Of a stretch of DNA of 64,000 nucleotides, positions 9,774-21,855 are shown one piece after another (position 1 is the first letter of the stretch; every line of letters begins with the position of its first letter). Made by a program: the position numbers and the translations under genes. The notes below the pieces were generated by a model that searched no databases, was not told where the DNA came from, and worked only from the letters and a program-made list of their open reading frames with translations. This DNA comes from Isoetes taiwanensis (taxonomy: Eukaryota > Streptophyta > Lycopodiopsida > Isoetales > Isoetaceae): positions 14,522,902-14,586,901 of the forward strand of contig JAJEKV010000006.1 in assembly GCA_021234155.1 (NCBI GenBank). The letters are read 5' to 3'.

Positions 9774-12702
9774 CTAGTAACGGTGCCCAGCGTTGCTGGG
9801 CATAAGTTGTGGACCTGTAAATGATAAGGCAGCAGTGGTATTGAGGTGTTGGCTCACCACTCATGCATTATCCTTTAATTCAGTGTCTAGCTTGCTTTCC
9901 AATTCATCACTCTCTTAGAAGCTTCCACATTTGTGTCCTTGGCCTAGAACAACTTGATGCATTGGCAAGGCTCCTTAATGTCTTCTATGTGTGTTAGTCG
10001 AAGTATTAGAGGTCAGCGCAAATGCATAATGCATCAGAGGTGCCTTGGATTGAGTCTAGACTTTCTTTGATGGATTTCCTTGTTTTCTTCCTAAAAGCCC
10101 TTCCACTTCTTTAATTTGTTCCCCTTTTTTATGCTTATCTCTTGCATTTACTCATGTTGTTAGATGGTGTTCTCCTCGCATCAATTGATGGCTGTAGGTT
10201 GATGTTTTGATTAGAAGGGAAAAAGGGCATAAATTTGGGCTGTTGACAAAGAGACATGAATTTGGATCCTTCGATCACTATAGCAATAATATAGCAACCA
10301 GAACATTGATACTGTCTTATACAATATGCTCTTTACTCCAGAAGACATGGTCATGACTTAAAATTCCTATCTCGGAAGTCATTAACACATTTTAAAAAGT
10401 TTGAACCTAAATAGCACCTTACTTTGTGCAGGAAGATGAATTGGATAGAATATAACAGTGGATACATTAATATCTTGAATTTAAAAAGCATATCTTTCTT
10501 CTTTTATTGTTATTACTTATCTTTAAAAATAAGTGCATTCACCTTAAAGAAAATATAAATGAAGAGTAAAATAAAGTATGTGGCAGCTCCATGTGGCAGC
10601 TAGAGTCGTCTGCAAAGCATCTATTGATAAGTTACCTTGTGATTATTTTCCATGTGTTTGTGGAATTATTGTTGCATTGTTAGACCACCATATGCATATA
10701 ATATGCATGGCATTTTCTGTATCAATGTGGGTGGATATGTTGCACTGTTTGGATAAGCAAGTGAGAATTCATATTAGACCTTCGAGAAATTGCAGAGCCA
10801 TAGAATATTTAGAAACTCCAATAACTCCAATATCCCAGAATGGGTGTGAACATTCAACCTCAAAAGTGTGGCTTTTTTGTTTCACATCATTCCTCCCTAT
10901 TTCGTTTCTATCTTAGAAGTTTAATACATGGAGAAAATAGCCTACCACATTAAAAAAGAATATAAGACCAAGATTGATAAAGCATTTTCATCTTAGTCAA
11001 CTTCATTTTTTTACAGAGGAAAAAAAGGAATGGTTAAAACAGGTATGCGTGTGAAAGAATAATGTCTTTATACAAAACTCCTGGCACGTTCTATAGGGAA
11101 CCATTCTTCAATTCTTTTACTTGAATATATGCTTTTGAACCTGTGGTTTTGACAATCCTTTTCCTGAAAACCATATTGTCAATACACTCCTACAGAGGTG
11201 TAATCAACATGAAGCAAACACCATGATGCAATATACTTATCAAGGCCAATATTCACAAATCATTATTTCATCTTAGTTTTCTTATCTTTACTGCACAAAT
11301 GTGAGAAGCATGATTTATATCTCACGACCAAGGCCAAAGCATAATGGACATCGTAACAGCAGGTTCTGACAGTATTAGATGTTTGTGTGCAAGGCATGCC
11401 TAAATGGCAGGTCTGACCTTATTCAGTATTAGATGTTTGTGTGCAAGAAGGAATGGTTAAAAAAAGCATTGCCTAAATGGCAGGTCTGACCTTATTCTAT
11501 AGCTGGCAGAGAAGTGAACTTCTAACACGATTCAATTGCCTCATGTTAATGGCAAGGCATCTGCTGCATCCCACAAAATGTATATCAGTTCCTTATCTAA
11601 ATTGATATCATCCAAATTGAAATTATCACAGAGCAATGCAATGCAAAGCTATAGAATTCAACACTTTTTGCCCAAAACCCTACGAAGCTATAGCAAATCA
11701 ACACTTTTTGCTCAAGACCCTGTACAAATTGTTAAGCAAAAAATACAATACCACAAATGCTTGCAACCTATTATGCACCTTCTATAGGGAACCTGCAATT
11801 TTTGAAATGCTTTTCCTGGAAACAACTTGTCAATACACTCTTACAGAGATGTAAATCAACATGCAGAAAACACCACGATGCAATGTACCTATCATCTCTG
11901 ATGAATACTGTTGTTGAAACTCTCAAGCACCTCAAAACACAGCATCAAAACTGTAAATCGAACTGGATGAGCACATGTGCATCAAACTGCAGCTTATTAT
12001 CTAGGATTTCACAGTGTTTTAAAGTTTTACCTGCTAACCTTAGCCCATTTTGGCAATTGCGGCACCCAGACATGCTTGCGTTCTGACGATCAGAGGAATT
12101 TGAAAAGGAAAAGAAGCAGCGCCAGAGAAGCACCAGAGATGGTGCCAGGTCCTATCATTCCTTCTCATTCATCTTCTCTATGCACTTTTTCATTCTTCTG
12201 CTCTATGGCTGTGATAACTTGATGCTTTGCCTGCTAAACTCTGTCTCCGATTGATGAATTCGAATAGAAGGAAAAGGGTAAAAACAACCTAAGACATGAA
12301 CAGAGGAGTAAAAAATCTAAAACATCCAAACCTAAAGAACCGCATCAAGTAGACCTGCATTTCAGAGCGGCAGCTTCCTATTTGCTGCTGCAAATTGCGC
12401 CCACATCATTAATCCGAGCGAAAAGGTCATAGAGGCGACCACATCTTTGTTTCTTAGGTTTTACAACAGAGCTAGGAATTGAACTGAGCCGGTGGTGCAA
12501 ATCCACCATGAATAAAAGGCCATTGCTTATGCTTCGCGCTGCCATAAGACGTCAATAGCAGCTCTGTCGCCCCCTCGTTCCTTTGATAACACAGGAAAAA
12601 ATAGAGTGAGGAAACTCGATGGTCAGATCTAATTCTAGGGTTAAATCTTAGCCGTCGGATCTAGGGCTGGGTCCAACACTTACAGAACTTTATAATATAG
12701 GA
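9774..12702 (-). mobile_element. Helitron B, nested in Helitron A
   Basis: On the minus strand it begins TCCTATATTATAAAG at 12702 and ends hairpin GCCCAGCAACGCTGGGC, spacer, CTAG at 9774. It sits between the A and T of the ACATTA|TAATATAGG 5' end of Helitron A, the expected AT target. It is 2,929 bp, with no Rep/helicase. Short protein-like scraps on both strands (11.5-12.2 kb) are unassigned. The subterminal GGATCTAGGGCTGGGTCCAA on the plus strand is shared with Helitron C (37.69 kb), so these are one family. Confidence 0.85.
11365..11500. repeat. Tandem duplication inside Helitron B
   Basis: CAGTATTAGATGTTTGTGTG and CCTAAATGGCAGGTCTGACC each occur twice about 60-80 bp apart, an imperfect direct duplication. 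Confidence 0.85.
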
Positions 12703-12714
12703 TAATATAGGTTT

Positions 12715-12976
12715 CATCTGCCGTAATGTTTGCAACAACCATATCAGACCTAACAGACGCCACTGCAGCCATCTCCAGACCCCATGCCGCCATAGCTAAA
12801 AAGTAGAGCTTCCGATCTAAACAGGGAAAAACTTCAGCCCCTTTTTTTTCTTATTCATTGTCACCGTTCGATAAAAAGTCGACATGGGTCATTGGATCTA
12901 GGGCCAAACAAATTGCAACCGCTGGATCTAGGGCTGGATTGAAAACGGACACACATTAAAACATTATAATATAGGA
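12715..12976 (-). repeat. Extra Helitron A 5' terminus (tandem copy)
   Basis: A near-exact copy of 9518-9773 plus the intact TCCTATATTATAATG terminus. It lies directly upstream, in element sense, of the other 5' end, so the element has two 5' ends in tandem. Confidence 0.85.
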
Positions 12977-13107
12977 TAATGTTATACCGTAATTCTTGGA
13001 TTGGATCAAGCTCTAATGTGAGTGGATGAGATCATCTAGATGCATCCAAAGGCCAAGATTTCTCGCACAACTTCCTACCACCGTGATTGGTATGTTTTGA
13101 TCTCTTA

Positions 13108-14766
13108 TGGGGAAAAGGTAAAGGAAAAGGGGGAAAAAGGGAAAGGGAGGAGGAAAGAGAGAACGAGAAGGGGCAAAAAGGCATGGGGAAAAGGGAAAAA
13201 AAGTGAAAAAAAAGGGTGGGGATAAGAAAAGAGAAAAATACATGGGAAAAGGGAAAGGGAAAGAAAAAATCAAGAGGGAGGGGGGAAGGGAACTTGAGAA
13301 AAAGGTACGAGGAAAAGGGGAAGAGGTAAAGGGGAAAAAGGAAGGGGAAATGACATAGGAAAAGGGAAAAGAGTGGGGAAAAGGTCAAGAATGGGAAAAG
13401 GAAGGGGAAAAAAAGCATGGGAAAAGAAAAGGGAAAAAGAGCATGGAAAAGAGGAGAAAAAGGGAAAGGGTTAGGAAAGAAGAAAAGGGGAGGAAAAAGT
13501 GGCATGGGAAGAAAAAAAAGAGAGGGAAAGAGAAGGGAAAAAGGGCACCAAGAAAAGAAAAAGAGTGAAAGGTTGGGAAAATGTGGAAAAGGCAGGGAAA
13601 ATGGGGAACAAGAAAAGGATGGGCAGAAGGGAAGGGAAAAAGGGAAAGCGAAGGGGGGAAGGGCACGAGAAAAAAGGGAAAAAGGAAAATGGAGAAGAAA
13701 GGGAAAAAAGGAAGCGAAAAAAAAGACATGGAATAAAGAAAGGGGAAGAGGGAAAGGGTGGGGGAAAAGAGGAAAACGCGCATAGAAAAAAAGGAAAGAG
13801 AAAAAAAAAGTGTGAAGGGCATGGAAAAAAGGAAAGAAAGGGAGAAAGGGTGAAAGAAAAGGGAAAAAGGGTACGGGTAAAAGAGGAAGAGGGAAAGAGA
13901 TCGGGAAAGAATGGAAGGAAAACGGAAAGGAAAAAGTCCAAAAGGAGGAAAAGGGAGGGGAAAAAAGGGAACAGGAGAAGCTTGAGGAGCAAGGAATTGA
14001 AAAAGAGAAAGAGGAAGGGGAAAAGGGCACGGGAAGAAAGGGAAGAGGGAAAGGATGAGGAACGGGAAAAAAGAGCATGTTAAAGGAAAAAGAAAAAATA
14101 AAGAGAGGGAAGGGGAATGTGGAAAAGGGAAAAGAGGGAGAGGGCGAAAAAAGGAGGAAAAGGGGCACATAAAATGGGTAGAGAAAAGGGAATGGAAAGA
14201 GGCATAGGGAAAGAGAAAATGAAAAAGAAGGGGGAAAGGAAAGGGAAAAAGGGCACTGGAAAAAGAGAGGTGGCGGCGAAAAAATGAAAATGGAAGGAAA
14301 AGGGAAAAGGAAGGCAGAAAGGGGCGGGGGGAGGGGGGGGGAGAAGGGAAAATGGATAATGAGAAAAAGGGGAGCGGGAAATGGGAAAAGAGAAGCAGAA
14401 AAGGGCAAGGGATAAAGAGGAAGTGGATGGGGAAAGGGGAAAAGGGGCACATGAAAACGAAAAAAGAGCATGGAAAAAGGGAAAGTGAAAAGGAAAAGGA
14501 GGGGGGGAATGAAAGGGAAAATTGGGAAGGGCGCGAAAAGGATGAAAAATGAAGGAAAAAAGTCCTTCAGAAAAAGGGAAAGGGGAAAGGGAAGAGAAGA
14601 GAAGGGAGAAGGGGGTAAAAAAAGGGAAAAAAAAAAGGAGAAAGGAAAAAGTAGACGTGTACAAAAAATGAGAAAAAAAATGAAAAAGAAAAAGGAAAGT
14701 GTGTAGGGAAACGAGGAAAAAAGAAAACAGGATAGAGCAAAAGGGAAAGGGAAGAGGAAGGGTGCC
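13108..14766 (+). repeat. 1.65-kb polypurine tract (G/A on plus strand)
   Basis: About 1,660 bp made almost only of G and A on the plus strand, mostly GGGAAAAG/AAAGGG words, broken by short GCATGG, GGCAC or GGT interruptions. Long open frames on both strands here (up to 580 residues of F, P, S and L on the minus strand) follow from the lack of stop codons in such sequence and are not genes. There is no strict period. The tract lies between Helitron A and the plus-strand Helitron end at 14909. Confidence 0.95.
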
Positions 14767-14861
14767 AAATGCACAAAAACCCTTAGAGCTCAGCAATGTG
14801 GGGCTTGGTTTCTATTATATTAGATTTATGAAAAGGAATTTGAGCTGAATAGATTTTTGTC

Positions 14862-14909
14862 CACGCAGATTCCCAACTTATGCCGAGCAACGCTGGGCAC
14901 CATTACTAG
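14862..14909 (+). mobile_element. Helitron 3' terminus, plus orientation
   Basis: CCCAACTTATGCCGAGCAACGCTGGGC, spacer, CTAG at 14906-14909, then host T. One stem base differs from the other copies (CCGAG for CCCAG). A matching 5' end on this strand was not found with confidence, so the polypurine tract may or may not be cargo of this element. Confidence 0.7.
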
Positions 14910-15192
14910 TATACAACTAATGGTAACAATATGCATTATTGTAGCATCAAAACCCACTGCGGCAACATAATTACAAACTAAAAAATCACGTAGAAGTTGA
15001 AGGTGAAGCATGGCTTGAATATCAGTGCAGAAAGTTGGCATCCTGCAGAAAGTCATGCTTAATTTTCCTGGTATTAAACCTTTTCCAGTCATATTGTCTT
15101 GTTACATCTATTCGCCATGCTTAGAAACGACTTTATGAACTAAAGTATGGAGTTTCATTAATGTTCTACAATGCAAACTTGCATAAACATCA

Positions 15193-15266
15193 CTCTATTC
15201 TATTCTATTCTATTCTATTCTATTCTATTCTATTCTATTCTATTCTATTCTATTCTATTCTATTCT
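15193..15266 (+). repeat. (TATTC)n microsatellite
   Basis: About 15 units. It has the same unit as the LINE tails at 2.85 and 18.29 kb, but no clear LINE 3' end precedes it. Confidence 0.95.
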
Positions 15267-15562
15267 TCATTTCTTAGAAAATAACATTTTATGTTTAGAG
15301 GATGTCTAGTAGCTACTAACTTTTTCCTTCCACATCAAGTTTCCAAAGCACATTCTAGTACAAGTATGCTCCTAGCTGAGATTTCCTTGCAAATGAGAGG
15401 ATATGCATCAACTCAGCAAATTGTAATCTTGTCATGATAGAAACATAATTCCTAAGACATATTGTAGGAGATCTGTAAGTGTAAACATGTTGTTCTGCAT
15501 TGGCATGGACCCAAGATTAACAGAAATTCATTATATCAGCTCAAGGAGATTTAATCCATAAA

Positions 15563-16009
15563 GGGAAAATTACCAAAACGCCCCTATATTTTGTAAAAAA
15601 TACCAAAATGCCCTTCAGATGAAGGGCAGTTCATGTAATATGGTAATATAGTTTTTGTGACTCATCAAATGCGAAAGTTGCTTTCACGATAATTGTTGAC
15701 ATAATCAGAACTTTCCAATAAGATCAAAATTATCTAAATTGAAATTGAAATTGAAATTCACGAGTTATGCTCCTTTGGGTTGTTTTTTTAAAACCTAAAT
15801 TTAAAGCACCATAACTTGAAGATTCCAACTCTGTTTTAGATGATTCTACTGTTGTTGGACAGATCTCATTGTCATATATAAGTTTTATGAGGCCACTTTC
15901 ATGTTTGATCAGTCACAAAGAAGTTATTACCATTTTAGCCAAACACCCCATTTTTAGGGGAAAATGTTATAATTTTTGCAAAATATAGGGGCATTTCGGT
16001 AATCTTTCC
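15563..16009. mobile_element. Mutator-type MITE
   Basis: Inverted ends GGGAAAATTACCAAAACGCC and, reversed, GGAAAGATTACCGAAATGCC run on through CCTATATTTTG on both sides. They are flanked by 9-bp direct repeats ATCCATAAA (15554-15562) and ATCCTTAAA (16010-16018), one mismatch. Nine-bp duplications fit Mutator-like elements. At 447 bp it has no coding potential. Confidence 0.8.
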
Positions 16010-17170
16010 ATCCTTAAAACCAGATGCAGCTGATCATGAGTTCTATGATGAATGTGAATATTAGGCTTAAAACCCTCATCTCTTCTCGCAATAAAAGCAA
16101 GACTACATGGACCTACAAATAAGACGTGTAGTAGGGCATTGTCTATGCAATCTAGATAAAAAGAGTAAGATAGGCTGAATGAATGAAGAAGTCTTCAATA
16201 TTGTGATAAGAAAGTAGTGCAAGAAAATTCCATGCAGAACGACAATGGCAAGAAGCAAAAAATCTTCTTTATTAAAAAGGGAGGGTCTTGGTTTTTGTGC
16301 GGGAATGCCGCATGTGCAGACGCATGCGGCATTCCCTCTCCCCCCTTTTAAGAACTTTTTTTTTTACGTCGCTTGCATTTACTTTGGTAGCAAATTTGAA
16401 ATTTGAAATCGAGCCCTGCCTCTCAGCTCAATCGTTGCTTCTCTTTTGCTTAAGGTTCGGTCGTCCTTTCCCAGCATCTCTTTTTGGAGAGAAATCAAAA
16501 TTTATTTTGAGTGGTCGATTTGTGCATCTTTTTGCAGTAAAGAAGTCAAACGAGCGATAAACAGTTCAAAAATCTTATACATTTGTTTGATGGGTCGCTT
16601 CTTTTTCAAGAACCTCGCTTTCTTTTCGTGTATTCCAAAGCTCTCGGCTTTTTATTGTCATGTTATGCTAATGTAGCTATTTGAATCCATTTTTCTTTCA
16701 ACTCTAACAAAGATTATTCCTTAATTATAGCATAAGGCTTTGGCTTTCGAACCAGTGTTGCAAAAAATGGATTTGCCAATAGCTTTGGATTGATTATCTT
16801 TGGCCATTTGTATTTGCATGTGCATGCGTTTGCACAATTGCTGTCATTTTTATGTGTGCTTCTTTCAACAAGATTTCACTTTGCATGCTTCATATGACAT
16901 TATGCTTGCTTCATGTGACATTATACCAAGAATTTGCTATGAACTATCAGCCTCCAAAGCTAAATTTTCAGGGATAAAAGAGACTGAGATCATGCAATTG
17001 AATTTGTTTATCTAGAAATTTGGCGGGCTCTACATATGGGTATTTTATCCAAGTAGAATAGCACCTTTGTTGTCAGTATACATTGTTGGTTTCCATCAGT
17101 TCTTACTTTAAGACAAAGCTCATATTTTTTCCTTTGGAAATTTGTTTCAAGATTTTCATTTCCCTCTTGC
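16010..17170. other. No recognisable gene
   Basis: T-rich sequence with only short frames. It includes the hairpin at 16301-16336. Confidence 0.4.
16301..16336. repeat. Perfect 14-bp-stem hairpin
   Basis: GGGAATGCCGCATG, an 8-nt loop, then CATGCGGCATTCCC. The GC content is unusual for the AT-rich surroundings. Function unknown; it could be a transposon terminus. Confidence 0.85.
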
Positions 17171-18105
17171 CATTTTTTTTTAACAGATTGAAGCTGCAAG
17201 CAAAGCTACATTGAATGAAGAGCAATGCCCTAACTATGAGGTCGTCATCATGGGCACAATAGAATCATGCATCGTAGTACTGAACTGAATCATGCAGGCA
17301 GTTGAATCGGAAGCCTCCTTTATGATATAACATATCTTTTATGGATTCTATGGTGCATGAAATTGCACAGATAGAAGTAGACATGTCAGATTTGGAAGAG
17401 ATTGGTTGGTCTTATATGCACAGATGGCTGACTTGGTGAAAGAAATTAGTAGTGATGACATGGATATACAAGGTGTAATACTAATTTTCTGCAGAGTTAA
17501 ATCTTTCCAGAGTGCATCAAGCTTCTAGCAAAACAGAAAAGGAACATAAGGACAAGGGGGCCGGAAGAACTTTATTGCGAAACTGCTATTTGTAAGTCTT
17601 GGGGCTTCTTCCCTTTTGAATTTTGGATATAGTCGCTGCTTCTAGAAGCAGATGTTGCTTCTAGAAGTAGACTTCTGTGATTCTAAAACATTTTTTAGAA
17701 AAGTTAATGAAATATAAGCACTTGTTTGAGGATTTGTTCTGATTCAAATGTTCTTTAGGGGTTGTTTTTGACATTTAGTTCTCTTGCAATAACCATGACC
17801 ATTTTCCTCAACTGGAAATGGTTGGAATAAAGCATGGGTAAGCATGGGCAAGCAAAGCAGTAGCAGAACAATTTGAGGTGCCAGAAATGGGGCATGTGGG
17901 TCATAAACATCCTCTTGGTGCTGTTGCAAAAGAAGAGGAGGAAGAAGTAGACGAGATTGGGTTAAACCCTACTCTAATGCCAGGAGCCTTCTTCAGTCAA
18001 CACCTACCATTCTTATGTGTTCACTCTGGGTAAGGGAACCTTCATTGCTTTGTTTTTGTTTTCATCATTGTTGTTGTTCCTTCTTAGACTTTGCTTTAAC
18101 ATCGA
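17171..18105. other. Intergenic, one exon-like scrap
   Basis: After a pyrimidine run and TTAACAG (acceptor-like) the plus strand reads QIEAASKATLNEEQCPNYEV up to about 17270. It looks like an exon but I do not recognise it. The rest shows nothing. Confidence 0.3.
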
Positions 18106-18304
18106 CAATGTGTATTCTATACACATTGAAAACAATGTGTATAGAATACGATGTGTATTCTATACTGCAAAGGTTTTTCCCTTGAAAACCTTTCGAGGCA
18201 GGGGTTTTTTAATCCTAGTAGTAATGATTGTACTAGCCCATTGTATGGGTCCCATGACCTATTGGTCTCCGTGGACGTTAAAAAATTTATTCTATTCTAT
18301 TCTA
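18106..18304 (+). mobile_element. LINE 3' UTR with hairpin and (TATTC)n tail
   Basis: Interlocking palindromes of AATGTGTATTCTATACACATT (18108-18160) lead into the hairpin block GGTTTTTCCCTTGAAAACC (18170 on) and GGGGTTTTTTAATCC. These are followed by GGGTCCCATGACC, ATTGGTCTCCGTGGACGTTA and a short (TTCTA)n. The same order (hairpin, GGGTCCCAT, GGTCTCC, GGACG, simple repeat) ends the LINE at 43.6 kb. It is a 5'-truncated copy. Confidence 0.8.
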
Positions 18305-19547
18305 TAGGTCTACTCATTTTATAGATCTTCAGAAATTTATTATAGGTCTATATCTGCCATATGTTGAACTTTGTACCAAGGTATGCTAGAAAATGACTTT
18401 AGCATAAGCAAGATTACAATCCCAAATAAAGGTGATTTTATTTTAGTTATCGACGTACTATTTTACAAGTGCTTATCTGTTTTGTTGGTCAAAAGTTGTG
18501 GGGTTCCATGTTGGCAAGATTACAATATGATGTGCTTTATATATCATTAGACATGTTTGTCATGATTTCCAATCCCTATTCTCTATTGTAACGCATATGC
18601 TGTGAATGCAGTTATTCTTTGCAACTTGGTCACTGGAGATTTTTGAATTCTGCTCTTCTTTTGGCTATGGATTTCAGTTCAGATATCCAATTATCCAGAA
18701 TTTTTTGCTTTGGCACAGATAACAGATCCCATTTATATTGCAGGTTACACATAGGGTTTTTGCTAGGCAACTGGATATGATCTCTTTTGGCAATTTTTTT
18801 GATTACACAAGGTAAGATACCGTTCGGAAGTTAATCAAAATGACCTTGATAGTATCGCCCGCAAGCAAAAACCCTGCAACATTTCAGTCATAGTTTGTCC
18901 GCTCAGACTTCCCTTTCGATGTGATTCCATGTCTGTCCGCTTAAAGTTCCCTTCAGAGCCAGTTCTCTTCAGTGATTTTAACTGTCGTCTTTGGACAGAA
19001 AAGTATTTTATGTAGTTCTGTGCATGTTATTTCCAGTTCAAACAATGGCCTGGCATTTCATGTAACTGCATTGGGTCTACACATATTAGTTTTCCATTCC
19101 ATAGAACATCCCATGGAACTTACACTTGCCACTTCCATTCTATCACAATGCCGTAGCATTATAACTCCCTGCACATGCACTTAAAACAGCAACACATTGG
19201 GTTGCTTCAACCACAGATCTAGGAGGAAATGATGATATGGTGGCAGTCTCTAAGAGAGAAAACAGTGGTGTTGACCAGCGTCTCAAAGAGATGCATGACA
19301 TGAAAATATGGGATAAGGCGAATCGTAGGGATGACATGATATGTTTTTTATTCATGTGACTGCAGACTTTTCATTGCATAAAGTGATAAATATCTGACTA
19401 GCATGAGCTTGAATCCATAATTGTGGATGGGAATGGGACTAAGAGAGGTCATATAATTGCAACTACAATTGGCGGTCGTATTGGCCAGCCAAAATAGGTC
19501 TTTTGGCTTACTGCAAATATAATGTTTTCACATTTGAATTAAGCATC
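18305..19547. other. Intergenic, one exon-like scrap
   Basis: Mostly AT-rich without signals. At 19192-19359 the plus strand reads TTDLGGNDDMVAVSKRENSG and DQRLKEMHDMKIWDKANRRD after AAAACAG. It is protein-like but unrecognised, possibly a captured exon. Confidence 0.35.
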
Positions 19548-20690
19548 CTATTCTTGCACTGCGACTCGCATGAAACCAACAAAGCGCCCGTAGATAGGCT
19601 TCTCATTCATCTCAGCAGATTTCTACAATGGTGGACAGTGGATAGCCGCACACATGCGAACTACCCACGAAAAATAAAGGGAAATCCAATTATATCACTT
19701 GGACCCCAAAAACAAATACAATGCTAAAAGATGAGTGGCTGATGTACCTGCCGAAAGCTTAACACCGGGATTAAAAAACCCCGCCCTTTCGGGTTTTCGA
19801 GGAAAAACCCTAGTGATAAGCCTTCGGCAAGGGGCTTAGACAAACGTAAGGCATAGAATCGCTCCCAAAAACCCCCGCATGGAGAAGTCAAAACGGATGG
19901 CGCTCGCCAACCTGCACCTGCACATCACCAACACAACAAACGAGAAACATACCAGAGAATAGCATCACCCAATGGGTGGAAAAAAAGCATCACCCACCGG
20001 GTGGAAAAACATGATAAACAGAACTTGTACAAAATATAAACAAAGAAGGGGGGGAGGGTGGGTTCAAAGAGAATAAGGTACTGCTGAGAGAAGAGGAAGC
20101 GCCGATGAAACGTCGATGAAGAACTCCGCAATAAGTAGCAAACACCCAACCTGAAGAACGGCCTAAAACGCATGCGATGCATGCATGCGACGCATGCAAT
20201 GCATGCATGCTCGTCTTGAGCAAGAATGCCGATTCGCCACGCCGACTTAATTTACACATTCTCCCGCACCGCGACTCGCATGAAACCAACAAAGCGCCCG
20301 AATACCAAAGGACTTCCTTAACAAACTAGGATCGAGGACGAAGGTCACAGGATGAAGGCTAAAGGCCGAAAAGGACAGCAGGAAAGCAACGCCAAATTGG
20401 CCAAACCAGGCAGGAAGAAGCCCCTCCCCTGCCTGGAAACAATTCAAAGAGAATAAGGTACTGCTGAGAGAAGAGGAAGCGCCGATGAAACGTCGATGAA
20501 GAACTCCGCAATAAGTAGCAAATACCCAACCTGAAGAACGGCCTAAAACGCATGCGATGCATGCATGCGACGCATGCAATGCATGCATGCTCGTCTTGAG
20601 CAAGAATGCCGATTCGCTACGCGAATCGATGATATTCTTGCACTGCGACTCGCATGAAATCAACAAAGCGCCCGATAGATAGGCTTGTCA
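19548..20690 (-). mobile_element. Composite non-coding repeat, minus orientation
   Basis: In the minus sense the order is two monomers of roughly 370 bp (20690-20290, the second passing into the body), a short body with GTGATGC mini-hairpins, the hairpin block GAAAGGGCGGGGTTTTTTAA at 19767-19800, GGGGTCCAAGTGATATAATT, and a 3' end reading GAATGAGAAGCCTATCTA. No coding frame is convincing. The same build recurs at 31.3-32.85 kb (plus) and 32.85-33.89 kb (minus). Shared 3' architecture with the LINEs suggests non-autonomous LINE relatives, but that is inference. Confidence 0.6.
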
Positions 20691-21345
20691 TTCATCACAG
20701 CAGCAGTATACAATGTTTGGAGAATAGAGAGGGGTAGCCGACCATAGGAACAATATCGGACTACCCCATAAAAAGAAATGTGCACAGGCAATATAAAAGG
20801 GTAATGGCGACAACTTCTCATCGGGATAAAAAACCCCGCCCTTTCGGGTTTTCGAGGAAAACCCTAATGAGAAATGGTCGCCAACAACCTTGAATGTGTT
20901 GCCTGGAAAACCGAAAGAGATGAGTTGATGGCGAACACAAAATATAGCAGGACCCCGGAAAGAGGGCTAAGCCCGCAAGCAACACAAAAACCCCTAAAAA
21001 TACCCGTGAATGGTTAGAGAAAGAAACCGATGCCCCTCACGCAGCAGGTGGGAAGGGAGGGAAGCAACGAGAATAGAAGAAGAACTCGCTGCGGAGAAGA
21101 CGCCGATAACCGGCATGAAAGAGGAAATAGCCTTATATAGCCTCGCCCTTTCCTCAAATGGCGATCCGATGGCTCGGATCGATGCTATTCTGGAAAAGGA
21201 CTCGCAAGAGACACAAAACCGGCCGACTACCAAAGAACTTCCTTAACTAGAAGCCGAGGGCGTAAAACCTGCAAGCAACACAAAGAACTCGAAAAAACAC
21301 CCGTGAATGGTTAGAGAAGAGTCAACATGTAGCAGAAAAAGAGAG
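20676..21345. repeat. Dispersed segments shared with 30.97-31.29 kb
   Basis: 20680-20783 (CAGCAGCAGTATACAATGTT to AAATGTGCACAGGCA) matches 31175-31283. 21058-21245 (GAAGCAACGAGAATAGAAGA; CGATCCGATGGCTCGGATCG) matches 31002-31165. The order is shuffled between the two places. A further copy of the GCCCTTTCGGG hairpin block lies at 20835-20862. Confidence 0.85.
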
Positions 21346-21855
21346 CATCACCCCAATAGGGTGGAGAACAGCAGCACCCAACGGGTGGAAAACAATTACG
21401 TAGAAAGAAATATGCGTCACCCTCGAGGTGGAAATAAACAGCATCACCCGCAGGTGGAGATAGCATCACCCAACGGGTGGAAAACAATTATGCATCACCC
21501 AACGGGTGGAAAACAATTACGTAAAAAGAAATATGCGTCACCCTGGAGGTAAAAATAAATAGCATCACCCGCAGGTGGAAATAGCATCACCACCATGGTG
21601 GAAAACAATTATGCATCACCCAACGGGTGGAAAACAATTACGTAAAAAGAAATATGCGTCACCCTGGAGGTAAAAATAAACAGCATCACCCGCAGGTGGA
21701 AATAGCATCACCACCATGGTGGAAAAACGCGTCACCCAATGGGTGGATAACAATCACGTAAAAAGAAATATGGATTGCAAAATAATGCTAGACAATGTTA
21801 TTTACAACATCACTAAAGATGATAAATAGACATGAATGTCACCATCACGGTGGAA
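21345..21855. repeat. Array of GCATCACCC...GGGTGG mini-hairpins
   Basis: About 15 copies of GC(A/G)TCACC-x-GGTGGA, with loop and stem variants CACCC-AAC-GGGTG, CACCC-GCA-GGTG, CACCAC-CATGGTGG, CACCC-TCGA-GGTG and CACCC-AAT-GGGTG. They form a loose 110-125 bp higher-order unit with ACAATTACGTAAAAAGAAAT spacers. The changes mostly preserve pairing. Further single copies occur at 19965, 27535, 32480 and 33215. Confidence 0.85.

Noticed and set aside
13032-14796. Open frames up to 580 residues rich in Phe, Pro, Ser and Leu on the minus strand, and Lys/Gly/Glu-rich ones on the plus strand
   Set aside because: They all lie in the polypurine tract, where stop codons are rare by composition; no motif, start context or family signal.
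21345-21855. Hairpin array considered as a CRISPR
   Set aside because: Repeats and spacers are irregular, spacers are themselves repeated, and the context is plant transposon DNA.
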